Below are positions 10,088 to 20,025 of a DNA stretch of 64,000 nt, piece by piece. Origin of the DNA: Rikenellaceae bacterium (GTDB lineage Bacteria > Bacteroidota > Bacteroidia > Bacteroidales > Rikenellaceae). The notes beneath the pieces are model-generated. The model was not told the DNA's origin and ran no database searches. It was given only the letters and a program-made list of their open reading frames with translations. Position numbers and translations under genes: made by a program. Position 1 is the first letter of the stretch; each line of letters opens with the position of its first letter. The stretch lies in contig SUZI01000001.1 in assembly GCA_015060005.1 (NCBI GenBank), positions 248,001 through 312,000 of the forward strand. Direction: 5' to 3'.

Positions 10088-12217
10088 ATGAAAAAATTAT
10101 CCTTTATTATGGCTATTGCAGCTTTTGCATTGGGTGCCTGCTCTCCACGTAACGAGCAACCGACACCCCTGAATATTGAAAACTCGCTCACAGCAGAGGA
10201 GATTGCTGAGGGTAAATTCACTCCTGCGGTGATGTGGAAGATGGGACGTCTCGGCTCTGTCGCACTCTCGGCAGATGGCACTAAGGCTCTCTACACCATC
10301 ACTCGCTACGATATGGCAGAGAACAAGGGCTTGTCGCAGATTTATGTTCGCGACGTGCTGAGTGGCGAGGAGCTCACCCTCACCGACAACACCTCGACCA
10401 ATGGTGATGCTCAGTGGAGTTCCGACTCCAAGAGCATATACTTCACATCTAACCGCAGCGGCGAGAATCAGCTGTGGAAGATGGCTGCTGATGGTAAAAA
10501 CCCTGTTCAGATTACAAAGGTTGAGGGAGGCATAGAGTCTTATGGTATCAGCCCCGCTGGCGACCGTCTCTTCTACACCCGTAAGGTGCAGGCTGCCAAC
10601 CGCAAGTCTTCGGACATTTACACCGATATGGACAAGTCTAAAGCTCGCATCTACGACGACCTTATGGCACGCCATTGGGACTATTGGGATGAGGGCTATT
10701 ACAGCCACATCTTCGTTGCCGATCTGACAGCCGACGGCATCGCAAACGATAAGGATATCATCGGCGAGGATGCTGCGTGGGATGCACCTTTGGCTCCCTA
10801 TTTCGATGCAGCCGAGATTGCGTGGAGCAACGACGGTACACGTCTGGCTTACACCTGCAAGAAGCTCACAGGCGTAGCCTATGCAATATCTACTGACTCA
10901 GACATTTACATCTACGACACTCGCGATGGCTCAACCACGAATATCAACAAACCAACCGAACAGCACAAAGCCGATTTCGTAGGCTACGACCGCTATCCTG
11001 TATGGTCGCCCGACGACTCACTGTTGGCATTCAGCTCGATGGCTACACCAGGCTATGAGTCCGACAAGGATCGCCTCTTCATCTACGATGTTGCAAGTGG
11101 TGAGATGCGTTATCTCACCGAGGGCTTCGACCATAGTGTGCAGAGTGTTACCTGGGTTGACAACTCTACCCTCTATTTCATCTCTCCACTCTTCGGTACA
11201 CATCAGATTTGTAAGCTCACCATCCCTACCGAGGGCACTATCCCTGCTATCGAGACCATCACACGTGGCGACCACGACATAGCATCGATGAGCATCGCAG
11301 GCGATAAGTGCTATGCTACGCTGATGACTATCTCACGCGACAAGGAGATATACGATGTCAACCTCGCCGATGGCTCACTCACTCAGCTCTCACACATCAA
11401 CGACTTTGTCTACGATAATGTGCGTATGGGCGAGGTGCAGAAGCGTTGGATTAAGACCACCGATGGCAAGGAGATGCTCACCTGGGTTATCCTTCCACCC
11501 GACTTCGACCCAACGAAGAAATACCCTACCATCCTCTATTGCGAGGGCGGTCCACAGAGCACAGTATCAAACGGTTGGAGCTACCGCTGGAACTTCCAGC
11601 TTATGGCTTCACAGGGCTACATCATCGTAGCACCTAACCGCCGTGGCTGCCCATCTTTCGGCTCTGAGTGGCGTGAGCAGATTTCGGGCGACTATGCAGG
11701 TCAGAACATCGAGGATTATTTAGCTGCTATCGACCAAGTATCGCAGGAGAGTTGGGTTGACCGCGACCGTATGGGCTGTATCGGTGCCTCTTATGGTGGT
11801 TACTCTGTTTACTACTTGGCAGGACACCACGAGGGCCGCTTCAAGGCGTTCATCTCACACTGCGGTATCTTCAATTTCGAGTCTATGTATGGTCAGACCG
11901 AGGAGCTCTTCTTCATCAACCACGACTACGGAGGTCCATATTGGGATAAGTCCAACAAGACAGCTCAACGCTCATACGTTGGCTCGCCACACAATTTTGT
12001 CGACAAGTGGGACACCCCAATCCTCATCATCACCGGCGAGTACGACTTCCGCATCCCTTACACTCAGTCGCTCGAGGCATTCACCGCTGCACGTGTTCGT
12101 GGCATCGACGCTCGTTTGGTTGAGTTTGAGAACGAGGCACACCAGGTCTTCAAGCCACAGAACTCTATGGTATGGAACCGAGAGTTCTTCGGCTGGCTGG
12201 ACAAGTATCTGAAGTAG
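10088..12217 (+). CDS. S9 family prolyl oligopeptidase (dipeptidyl peptidase-like)
   Basis: Signal peptide/lipobox FALGAC; WD-like N-terminal propeller; catalytic GASYGGY, GEYDFRIPY, NEAHQVF. Confidence 0.93.
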   Translation: MKKLSFIMAIAAFALGACSPRNEQPTPLNIENSLTAEEIAEGKFTPAVMWKMGRLGSVALSADGTKALYTITRYDMAENKGLSQIYVRDVLSGEELTLTDNTSTNGDAQWSSDSKSIYFTSNRSGENQLWKMAADGKNPVQITKVEGGIESYGISPAGDRLFYTRKVQAANRKSSDIYTDMDKSKARIYDDLMARHWDYWDEGYYSHIFVADLTADGIANDKDIIGEDAAWDAPLAPYFDAAEIAWSNDGTRLAYTCKKLTGVAYAISTDSDIYIYDTRDGSTTNINKPTEQHKADFVGYDRYPVWSPDDSLLAFSSMATPGYESDKDRLFIYDVASGEMRYLTEGFDHSVQSVTWVDNSTLYFISPLFGTHQICKLTIPTEGTIPAIETITRGDHDIASMSIAGDKCYATLMTISRDKEIYDVNLADGSLTQLSHINDFVYDNVRMGEVQKRWIKTTDGKEMLTWVILPPDFDPTKKYPTILYCEGGPQSTVSNGWSYRWNFQLMASQGYIIVAPNRRGCPSFGSEWREQISGDYAGQNIEDYLAAIDQVSQESWVDRDRMGCIGASYGGYSVYYLAGHHEGRFKAFISHCGIFNFESMYGQTEELFFINHDYGGPYWDKSNKTAQRSYVGSPHNFVDKWDTPILIITGEYDFRIPYTQSLEAFTAARVRGIDARLVEFENEAHQVFKPQNSMVWNREFFGWLDKYLK

Positions 12218-12259
12218 TCCAGACCGAAAAAGTCTAACTTCCACATAATGAATTTGCAA

Positions 12260-12297
12260 GGCATCCGATTTCACACGTCGGATGCCCTCTTTTTTTG
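12260..12297 (+). terminator. Rho-independent terminator
   Basis: ggcatccga-tttcacacg-tcggatgcc (9 bp perfect stem) then ctcttttttt. Confidence 0.85.
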
Positions 12298-12447
12298 CCC
12301 TGCGATGGTGGGATTTTCTGTGATAAAAAAGGGGCTGTTCGTTGAAAAAATTTCTCAACAAAATTTGAATTACATACTTTTGCCGACGTAAATTCCTAAA
12401 AAGGGGATTTGCGATTTTTGGGGTTAGTTATATATTTTATTGATAGT

Positions 12448-14316
12448 ATGCAACTTAGTAGGTTAGCAGCAATATTTACTATGGTGTTATCACTCTGCCT
12501 CATCGCCTGTTCGAAGGGTGATGCCGAGAGTGTCGTAACGCCTAACGGAGGTGTCGAGGTTGGTTTGTGGCTTGGCGATGGCAAGACACGTACTACCATT
12601 AACGACGATGGCGTCAGCACATCGTGGAGCGTAGACGATAAGGTCGCTCTGTGGGCTGTGGGCAGCGATGGCAGCTATAAGCTCAGCAATCAGACTTTTA
12701 AGCTCTATTTCCGCGACCTGCCAGCCAGCAATGCCTTCTTCACAACTACTCTTGCGTCGGCTATGGCTGATGACACATACACCTACTATGCAACCTACCC
12801 TACCCCAAAATCTGTAAGTGGCACAACTGCTACATTCAACGTACCTACCATCCAGGATGGCACTATTTCGGGCGGTGCAGCTGTTTTGGTTGCTACTCCT
12901 GCCGAGGGTGGTGCACTTGGCACAGTAACCCATATCCCTGGCAATTATGAGGTTAGCAACGATGGCTTGACTCTTCAGATGAATCACGCCCTGCACGCCC
13001 TGCGTTTCTATGTCCCTGCTATGAAGTGGGGCTTTGCCAATGGTGAAGCAGTTGAACGTCTTGAAATAGCTATGCCTCAGCCTATTGCTGGCGACATATC
13101 TTTGGATTATAGGTCGCCTGAGAGTACCCCAACTTTCAGCAACCAATCCAATAATATGACTTTGATTCTCGCTGAGCCTTTTGAGGCTTCACAATCTGCA
13201 TCAGAAATCAAGCACGCCTGTGCTTCTATTTTCCCTACGTCAGCTTTTTCTGATGGAGACCAGATAGAGGTTAAAGTCTATTCTGCAACACGTGCTGCAC
13301 GCACAATTCTCTCCCTCAGTGGCAGAGGAGCTATGTTGGCAGGTCATATAACGCCTGTTTCATTGGACTGTTCCAATGTCGTTGACCGCCATTACATTCG
13401 TTTTATTTGGAATGGCAACAATCTTGGCGAGGATGTACACACTATCACATTCCACACTCAGGCAGGCGATGAAATTTATCGCATAACCGACGTTGCAAGT
13501 TTCGTAAAAACAGGCTACCACGATGTAGATTTCACTTTTGGAGACAAATCAATCTTGACTGCTATTGCAGGTCAAGAAATTGTGGTCAAATTTGAGTCCG
13601 TTCACGCATTGGTTAGCGACAAGATAACAATGCCTGCGGACCTTGCGACAGCCAAGCGTCACGATATCGGAATCACTGTTCCATATCTGTTCTTTGAGGA
13701 CTTCAGCCTCTTGAAGGGCTATGATATCAACGGAGGTAATGTATCAGAAAAACGTCAAGGTGGTAAGAACATAGACGACACATTCTTCTATCCGGGTTGG
13801 ACAGGTGAGCAGACTTCGGGTAAGGCAGGCACAGCTATCCGTATTAGAGCTCGAAATGAAACTACTTGGGGCTTATATAACGGTCGAGTAGATGCAGGTG
13901 CTATGACAGGTTTGAAGTCCGGAGCATCAGTCAAAGTTACGGTATCATTTGATTATAATGCTGTAACAGAGGAGAGCGCAGATGAATGTCTTTCACTCAG
14001 CTACGGATATACTACTAAGCAAGGACCAATCCAATCTTATTGGTGGTACAAACCGTTGTTTGGCTCACAGACAGGTGGAGAACATGTTGAGAATGCAAGA
14101 ACGGTATCATTGCCAAGCGCATCAAACATGTCATCATTCTCGGATGATGTCTACCCAAGCAAGTATTACAGAATCGAGGGTTTTGAAATCAATGGTTGTA
14201 CCAACCGACATCGACTCTCTTGGGAGGCAGCAGCATCCGGAACAACCAACCACTTGGTAAATTATAAGAACCACTGGGTATATATTGACAATATTAAGGT
14301 ACAGATAGTGCAATAA
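12448..14316 (+). CDS. Fimbrillin-like surface lipoprotein with C-terminal jelly-roll-like region
   Basis: Lipobox LCLIAC; fimbrillin-type KTRTTINDDGVSTSWSVDDKVALWAV; internal start chosen (MQLSRLAAIF). Confidence 0.65.
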   Translation: MQLSRLAAIFTMVLSLCLIACSKGDAESVVTPNGGVEVGLWLGDGKTRTTINDDGVSTSWSVDDKVALWAVGSDGSYKLSNQTFKLYFRDLPASNAFFTTTLASAMADDTYTYYATYPTPKSVSGTTATFNVPTIQDGTISGGAAVLVATPAEGGALGTVTHIPGNYEVSNDGLTLQMNHALHALRFYVPAMKWGFANGEAVERLEIAMPQPIAGDISLDYRSPESTPTFSNQSNNMTLILAEPFEASQSASEIKHACASIFPTSAFSDGDQIEVKVYSATRAARTILSLSGRGAMLAGHITPVSLDCSNVVDRHYIRFIWNGNNLGEDVHTITFHTQAGDEIYRITDVASFVKTGYHDVDFTFGDKSILTAIAGQEIVVKFESVHALVSDKITMPADLATAKRHDIGITVPYLFFEDFSLLKGYDINGGNVSEKRQGGKNIDDTFFYPGWTGEQTSGKAGTAIRIRARNETTWGLYNGRVDAGAMTGLKSGASVKVTVSFDYNAVTEESADECLSLSYGYTTKQGPIQSYWWYKPLFGSQTGGEHVENARTVSLPSASNMSSFSDDVYPSKYYRIEGFEINGCTNRHRLSWEAAASGTTNHLVNYKNHWVYIDNIKVQIVQ

Positions 14317-14424
14317 AAACATAATAAAACTCCTTAACACCTAAACCATTAGTGTTGACATAACACCCCAAAAAATATTAACAATTTAATTATCAAAACA
14401 ACTTAAAAAGTAAAACAAAAAGGT

Positions 14425-15186
14425 ATGAAGTTTACAAAATTGCTTTTGTCGGCTGCTTTGCTTCTGGGCTTCGCAGCTTGCAACAATGACGGAGACGAGA
14501 GTGCCGAGGTAGCAACAGGCTATCTGACATTTGATGTCAGTGCTACGCAGGATGTTGAGAACATCACACGTGCACAGATTACAATCGGCGAGGCAACAGG
14601 TGGCTACACAGTACCTGCTGCTGCAGATTTCACCATCACTATCCTCGACGCGGATAATGAGCAGGTTTGGACCGGCACTATTGGCGAGTGGGACCCCGTA
14701 GCTACTCCACTTAAGGTCGGCGACTACACAGTAACCGCTCTCTACGACAATGGTAACGCAGGTTTCGATAAGCCTGTATTTGCCAGCGAGAAGGTTGCTT
14801 TCACTATCGTAGGTGCACAGGAGACTGCTGTTAAGATTCCTGTAACATTGCAGAACGCTATCGTTCGTTTCACTTACACCCCTATGTTCCTCAAGTACTA
14901 CTCTTTCGATAAGGTAACCGTTACATCGGGCTCTACTCCTATCGAGTTTGCAAAGGGTGAGACTAAGGGTGCATTTATCGATGCTACCGACTTCAATATC
15001 GCAACTACCTTCACTTCACAGTCAGGTAAAGCAGTTGCTTTCAGCAAGGATTACCGTGCACAGGCTGCATCTTGCTACACCGTAGCATTCGACGCATCTA
15101 ACATCGGAGGTATCGGAACAATCACAATCACTCTCAACGACGAGGTTACCGAGGTCGATATGGGCGAGATTGAGCTTAATGAGTAA
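14425..15186 (+). CDS. DUF4493-type surface lipoprotein
   Basis: Lipobox GFAAC; GYLTFDVSATQDVENITRAQ...DFTITILDADNEQVWTGTIGEW...PLKVGDYTVTALYDN. Confidence 0.7.
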   Translation: MKFTKLLLSAALLLGFAACNNDGDESAEVATGYLTFDVSATQDVENITRAQITIGEATGGYTVPAAADFTITILDADNEQVWTGTIGEWDPVATPLKVGDYTVTALYDNGNAGFDKPVFASEKVAFTIVGAQETAVKIPVTLQNAIVRFTYTPMFLKYYSFDKVTVTSGSTPIEFAKGETKGAFIDATDFNIATTFTSQSGKAVAFSKDYRAQAASCYTVAFDASNIGGIGTITITLNDEVTEVDMGEIELNE

Positions 15187-15208
15187 TAAAAAATAAAAAC
15201 TAACAGAT

Positions 15209-16519
15209 ATGAAAAAGTTTCTTTCATTGATTTTGCTCGCATCGGCTGTGTTGACATCTTGTAGCAAGGATACGTTCAACTATGGCGGTGAGCAGCAAGT
15301 AAAGTGCGGTACACTCTCGTTTGCAGGAGAGATGATCGTTGATGAGAATGTAGAGTTGGTAACTCGTGCAGGCGAGGTCGACAACTACTCTATTTTGGTA
15401 TACAATAGCGACGAGGTACTCTGCCTCGACACTACATACGGAGCTATCCTGAACAACACTCAGGGCGAGGTTTTGCTCCCAGAGGGTACTTACACTGTTG
15501 TGGCACAGTCTGCTAAGACAGTCCCTGCAGCAGCTTTCGAGACCCCAATCTATGGCGTAACAAAGGAGAATATCCAGATTAAGGCTGGCGAGACAACTTC
15601 TATCGGCGAGTTGGTATGTAAGCTCGTACAGTGTAAGGTCTCTGTTGCCTACAACGACGACTTTGTCAAGATGATTGCCGGCAACTGTACAACAACTGTC
15701 TCTATCACCGACTCTTCAAGTCAGGGTGGCGAGTTGGAGTACCCTGTAACCTACACCAACGGTAAGGTTAGCTACAAGAAGGAGAATGGTTTCTTCCAGG
15801 TTAACAATGGAGTTAACACCACTATGGAGGTTAAGTTCAGTGGTGTTATGAATGTTGATGGCGAGATTAAGACTCAGCGTATGGTTAAGGCGTTTGACAA
15901 CATCGCACCTGCTACCTGGCGTCAGATTACCTTTGTTAAGAAGGTAGACGAGGAGGGTAACGCTACATTCGACATCGAGATTAACAACTACGTTGAGGAT
16001 AGCACTTTGGGCGAGGATGTCGAGGGCTCAGAGGATACTATGGGCGAGGATCCTAATAAGCCACAGGGCGATGGCGGCATCGAGCTTGTCAGCACTTGTG
16101 CATTCGATATTTCGCAGCCTATCGTTATCCCTGCTATGAGCGACCCAACAGACCCTTCTACAATGAATATGGTACTTACTATGCAGGCTAATGTTCCTAA
16201 TGGCGTACGTAAGTTCATCGTTACTATCTCTTCTGACAACCCTGCATTTGAGGATGCATTGGATTTGGTTGGTGGTCCTATCGTTGACCTTGTTAATCCA
16301 TCAACGGCTGCACAGGGTATCTTTGGCATCGTTCCATTCCCTCACGGCTCAGAGTTGATTGGTATGACCCAAGTAGATTTCGACTTGAGCAAGGCTCAGC
16401 AGCCAATTCTCGGCTTCCCAGGTAACCACACATTCGTTATGAGCGTAGTTGACCAGAAGGGTTGTACAAAGGATGTAACAATCGTGATGAGTGTACCAGA
16501 TTATGCATCACAGAACTAA
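15209..16519 (+). CDS. DUF4493-type surface lipoprotein
   Basis: Lipobox LTSC; GTLSFAGEMIVDENVELVTRAGEVDNYSILVYN...LPEGTYTVVAQS, same organisation as the preceding gene. Confidence 0.7.
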   Translation: MKKFLSLILLASAVLTSCSKDTFNYGGEQQVKCGTLSFAGEMIVDENVELVTRAGEVDNYSILVYNSDEVLCLDTTYGAILNNTQGEVLLPEGTYTVVAQSAKTVPAAAFETPIYGVTKENIQIKAGETTSIGELVCKLVQCKVSVAYNDDFVKMIAGNCTTTVSITDSSSQGGELEYPVTYTNGKVSYKKENGFFQVNNGVNTTMEVKFSGVMNVDGEIKTQRMVKAFDNIAPATWRQITFVKKVDEEGNATFDIEINNYVEDSTLGEDVEGSEDTMGEDPNKPQGDGGIELVSTCAFDISQPIVIPAMSDPTDPSTMNMVLTMQANVPNGVRKFIVTISSDNPAFEDALDLVGGPIVDLVNPSTAAQGIFGIVPFPHGSELIGMTQVDFDLSKAQQPILGFPGNHTFVMSVVDQKGCTKDVTIVMSVPDYASQN

Positions 16520-16538
16520 ATTAAGGAGATAATACACT

Positions 16539-18395
16539 ATGAAAAAGATATATTCAATTATACTTATGGCAGGTGTTTTATTCTCTGCCATAGCTTGCTC
16601 GCACGACGCTGCTGAGCAGGAGATTGCACAGGAGGGTGCTATCTCATTGAGCCTGGGTGTTCAGGATGACGTTGCAACTCGTGCAACAGCTGACGAGATA
16701 CTCCAGGACGCAGTTATCAAGATTTATAAGCCTGCATACGAGGGTTTGGCACGTCAGTACACCTACTCTACCCTCCCAGCACAGATTTTCCTCCCTGCAA
16801 CAACAGGCACCGACAAGTATCGTGTTGACGTTACAGCAGGTGAGCGAGTTAAGGAGAATCCTGTTATCGCATCATTCGATAGCAAGAGCTACAAGGGTAC
16901 TGCCGAGTTCACAGTAGCTGCCGGCGTAGCATCAACTACCCCTGTTGAGGTTATTGCAAGCGTTTGCAACGCTGTAACTCAGCCTTCATTCGATGCAACC
17001 ATCGCTGAGGCTTTCGGTACTAACTATACACTCACCGTCGCTTTGGGTGAGGACAACCTCGTTTACGACTCAGCAAAGAGCGGTAAGGATGGTTTCTTCA
17101 TCATCGCTGATGATGCTTTCGAGCCAGAGATGACCTGGGCATTTGCTGGTACATTGCTTAAGGATGGCTCATCATTCACTAAGGATGGTAAGTTCACCGT
17201 AGAGCAGGGTAAGCGTTACAAGATGGCGTTCAAGTACACTGAGAAGGATGGTACACTCACACTCACTTTGAGTGTTGATAAGACCGTTACAGAGGTTGAG
17301 GATGAGATTGTCTTCGAGCCTACTTCAACTGGTATCTCTACAACCAAGAAATATGAGACCTGGGCTACTCACACAACTCTTCACGCCGATGTTGACGAGT
17401 CAATGTACGATGCAACAAAGGTTTACTTCGAGTATCGCAAGTACACCGATGGTGGCACTGAGTCTTGGACTCGCCTGGGTGCAGCTACAAGAGTTAACGA
17501 GGGCGTATTCTCTTCAGTATTGAGTGGTTTGACTCCATCGACTGTTTATGAGTATCGTTTGGTTGTTGTAGCCCTGGCAGATAGCACCGAGACTATCGTT
17601 GATGGCACTAAGACCATCACTACTGACGTAGCACCAAATGTACCAAACGGAGGTTTCGAGGATATATCTAACGACGAGTCATCGAAGTACCCTTCATTCT
17701 GGAATCCTGCATCATCAATCATCGAGAACCAGACCGCTTGGTGGGGTTCAGGTAACGCAGGTTCGGGTGACTTTGGCTACATCATTGCTACAACCGATAC
17801 TTCAGATTACAAGGAGGGTACACAGTCAGCACGTTTGCAGTCAGCTTTCGCTGTTGTAAAGTTCGCAGCAGGTAACCTCTTCAGCGGTAAGTTCGGTCAG
17901 GTAATCGGAACTTCAGGTGGTACTGTTTACTTTGGTCGTCCATTCGTAGGTCGTCCTACAAAGCTCCGCTTCTGGGCTAAGTATAGCACAGGTAAGGTAA
18001 CTACCGCAGGTGGTCCTGAAGGTGGTAAGCTCACAACTGATGACTACGACTCTGGTCGTGTTCAGGTTGCTTTGGGTACTTGGACACCAGCCAAGTATGG
18101 TGGTACATCTGAGAGCCCTGTGTTGATTAACACTACCAACACAAGCACATTCGTAGACTTCAACACCGATGCAGCTACAATCGCTTATGGTGATAAGATG
18201 TTCAACTACACCGAGACCGAGTGGCAGGAGGTTGTAATCGACCTTAAGTATGCCGATTTGAAGACTATGCCTACTCACATCATCATCTCTTGTGCATCAA
18301 GCTACTTGGGAGACTACTTTGCAGGATGTAAGGAGAGTAAGCTCTGGATTGACGATATGGAGCTTATCTACGATGAGAATGTAACTGTAAAATAA
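16539..18395 (+). CDS. DUF4493 + PCMD (putative carbohydrate metabolism) domain lipoprotein
   Basis: Lipobox SAIAC; N-terminal DUF4493-like; C-terminal FWNPASSIIENQTAWWGSGNAGSGDFGY...FAAGNLFSGKFGQVIGTSGGTVYFGRPF...THIIISCASSYLGDYFAG. Confidence 0.72.
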   Translation: MKKIYSIILMAGVLFSAIACSHDAAEQEIAQEGAISLSLGVQDDVATRATADEILQDAVIKIYKPAYEGLARQYTYSTLPAQIFLPATTGTDKYRVDVTAGERVKENPVIASFDSKSYKGTAEFTVAAGVASTTPVEVIASVCNAVTQPSFDATIAEAFGTNYTLTVALGEDNLVYDSAKSGKDGFFIIADDAFEPEMTWAFAGTLLKDGSSFTKDGKFTVEQGKRYKMAFKYTEKDGTLTLTLSVDKTVTEVEDEIVFEPTSTGISTTKKYETWATHTTLHADVDESMYDATKVYFEYRKYTDGGTESWTRLGAATRVNEGVFSSVLSGLTPSTVYEYRLVVVALADSTETIVDGTKTITTDVAPNVPNGGFEDISNDESSKYPSFWNPASSIIENQTAWWGSGNAGSGDFGYIIATTDTSDYKEGTQSARLQSAFAVVKFAAGNLFSGKFGQVIGTSGGTVYFGRPFVGRPTKLRFWAKYSTGKVTTAGGPEGGKLTTDDYDSGRVQVALGTWTPAKYGGTSESPVLINTTNTSTFVDFNTDAATIAYGDKMFNYTETEWQEVVIDLKYADLKTMPTHIIISCASSYLGDYFAGCKESKLWIDDMELIYDENVTVK

Positions 18396-18410
18396 CACTG
18401 AACTATAAAC

Positions 18411-18437
18411 GCCTCCCTTCGGGGAGGCACATTTTGG
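18411..18437 (+). terminator. Hairpin with UUCG tetraloop, probable terminator or attenuator
   Basis: gcctccc-ttcg-gggaggc then acatttt; perfect 7-bp stem. Confidence 0.55.
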
Positions 18438-18447
18438 ACGTATAAGA

Positions 18448-19182
18448 ATGCGTAAACTGTTTCTATCAATCGTAACGTTATGTGTCGTGGGTATCTTCAA
18501 CGCCCACGCACAGCGTTATGATAGAGGTTTCGACCTCAACTCTACGACCTTTGTCGAGAAGGGCTCTTGGATGGTCGGAGGCTCCGTAGGATACTCCACC
18601 CACAAGAATACCGACTACCAATTCTTCATCATCGAGGATATCAACTCCAACGGCTATCGTTTCTCGGTGAGTCCCGTCTTTTGCTATATGATTAAAGACA
18701 ATATGGGACTCGGTATGCGTTTTTCGTATAGCCGCAATATGCTGAATGTCGACACGGCAAACCTCAGCATCGAGGATATCGATGTCAACGTGAAGGATTA
18801 CCACACGCTGAGCCACAACTTCTCAGCCACAGCGGTATATCGTAACTACATCCCTCTCGGAGCGTCTAAACGATTTGCCATCTTCAGCGAGACACAGCTC
18901 GGCTACGGTCGTGGCGAGGCTAAGCTGATGGATGGACACGGAACCAGCATTCTGGGCACATACGAGGAGTCGTCAAACGTAACCCTCGGCGTATGCCCCG
19001 GACTCATCGCATTCCTAAGCGACCGCATAGCTCTTGAGCTTAACGTAGGTATGCTCGGACTCAACTACTCACACGTAGACCAGGTGCACAACCAGGTATA
19101 CACAGGTAGTCGCAGCACCACAAGCATCAATTTCAAAGTTAACATTTTCGCTATCGGCTTCGGCATAGCGTGCTATCTATAA
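18448..19182 (+). CDS. Outer-membrane beta-barrel-like protein
   Basis: Signal peptide ending in AHAQ; SWMVGGSVGYSTHKN, RFSVSPVFCYMIKDNMGLGMRFSYS, aromatic C-terminus GFGIACYL. Confidence 0.6.
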   Translation: MRKLFLSIVTLCVVGIFNAHAQRYDRGFDLNSTTFVEKGSWMVGGSVGYSTHKNTDYQFFIIEDINSNGYRFSVSPVFCYMIKDNMGLGMRFSYSRNMLNVDTANLSIEDIDVNVKDYHTLSHNFSATAVYRNYIPLGASKRFAIFSETQLGYGRGEAKLMDGHGTSILGTYEESSNVTLGVCPGLIAFLSDRIALELNVGMLGLNYSHVDQVHNQVYTGSRSTTSINFKVNIFAIGFGIACYL

Positions 19183-19197
19183 ACAAGCTAACAGATT

Positions 19198-20013
19198 ATG
19201 AAAAAGTACATCTTAACGGTTATTCTTCTGCTCTGTGTAGCTTCTGTAGACGCCCTCTATGCACAGGAGCAGACCAAGTCGAGAGCCAAGCGTGAGACCA
19301 TCAAGCTTGGCGAGGAGATGCCTCACAAGGGCGACTCCACCACTCATCGCAAACGTCGTGCACTCACCCAGCACCTCATCATCCCCAAAGGAGAGTGGCA
19401 GGTGGGAGCTCAGATTTCACACGTAAGTATGTCGAGCAGCAACAGCGAGTATGCTCTGCTTATAAACGGGCTCGACGCCAATGGCTCACTCACAAAGATT
19501 GCCCCATTTGTATCCTACGCCATCAAGAACAACCAGGCGATAGGTCTTCGTTTCCAATACACCACAGCCGACGCAACCATCGACGCTGCGGAGTTGGATT
19601 TGTTGAGTGATGACCTCGAATTTGAGTTAGAGAACTTGCGTGGCAAGCTCACATCGTATCAGACATCAGTCTACTACCGCATCTACGTCGGTCTGGACAA
19701 CAAGGGCCGCATAGGTCTCTTCAACGATGTAGCTTTGGGTTACACCAACAGCAAGACCAACTTCCGATACAATGCACAAACCGAAAACGCCTATACAAAA
19801 AGCAACCAAATAAAGCTTAGTGTGCATCCGGGTATCGTTGTCTTCGCTATGAACAATCTGAGTACACACGTCTCGATAGGTATTGGTGGCGTATCGTACA
19901 ACAACACAAAATATTATCGCGATGGAGCATTAGTCGGCAAGCGAGACTTCTCGAAAGCCAACTTCAAGCTCGACATACTCGATATCAGCATTGGTTTATC
20001 ACTACACTTGTAA
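19198..20013 (+). CDS. Outer-membrane beta-barrel-like protein, paralogue of preceding gene
   Basis: Same layout: GEWQVGAQISHVSMSSSNSEY...TKIAPFVSYAIKNNQAIGLRFQYT...LDILDISIGLSLHL. Confidence 0.6.
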   Translation: MKKYILTVILLLCVASVDALYAQEQTKSRAKRETIKLGEEMPHKGDSTTHRKRRALTQHLIIPKGEWQVGAQISHVSMSSSNSEYALLINGLDANGSLTKIAPFVSYAIKNNQAIGLRFQYTTADATIDAAELDLLSDDLEFELENLRGKLTSYQTSVYYRIYVGLDNKGRIGLFNDVALGYTNSKTNFRYNAQTENAYTKSNQIKLSVHPGIVVFAMNNLSTHVSIGIGGVSYNNTKYYRDGALVGKRDFSKANFKLDILDISIGLSLHL

Positions 20014-20025
20014 AATGAAAAGGCT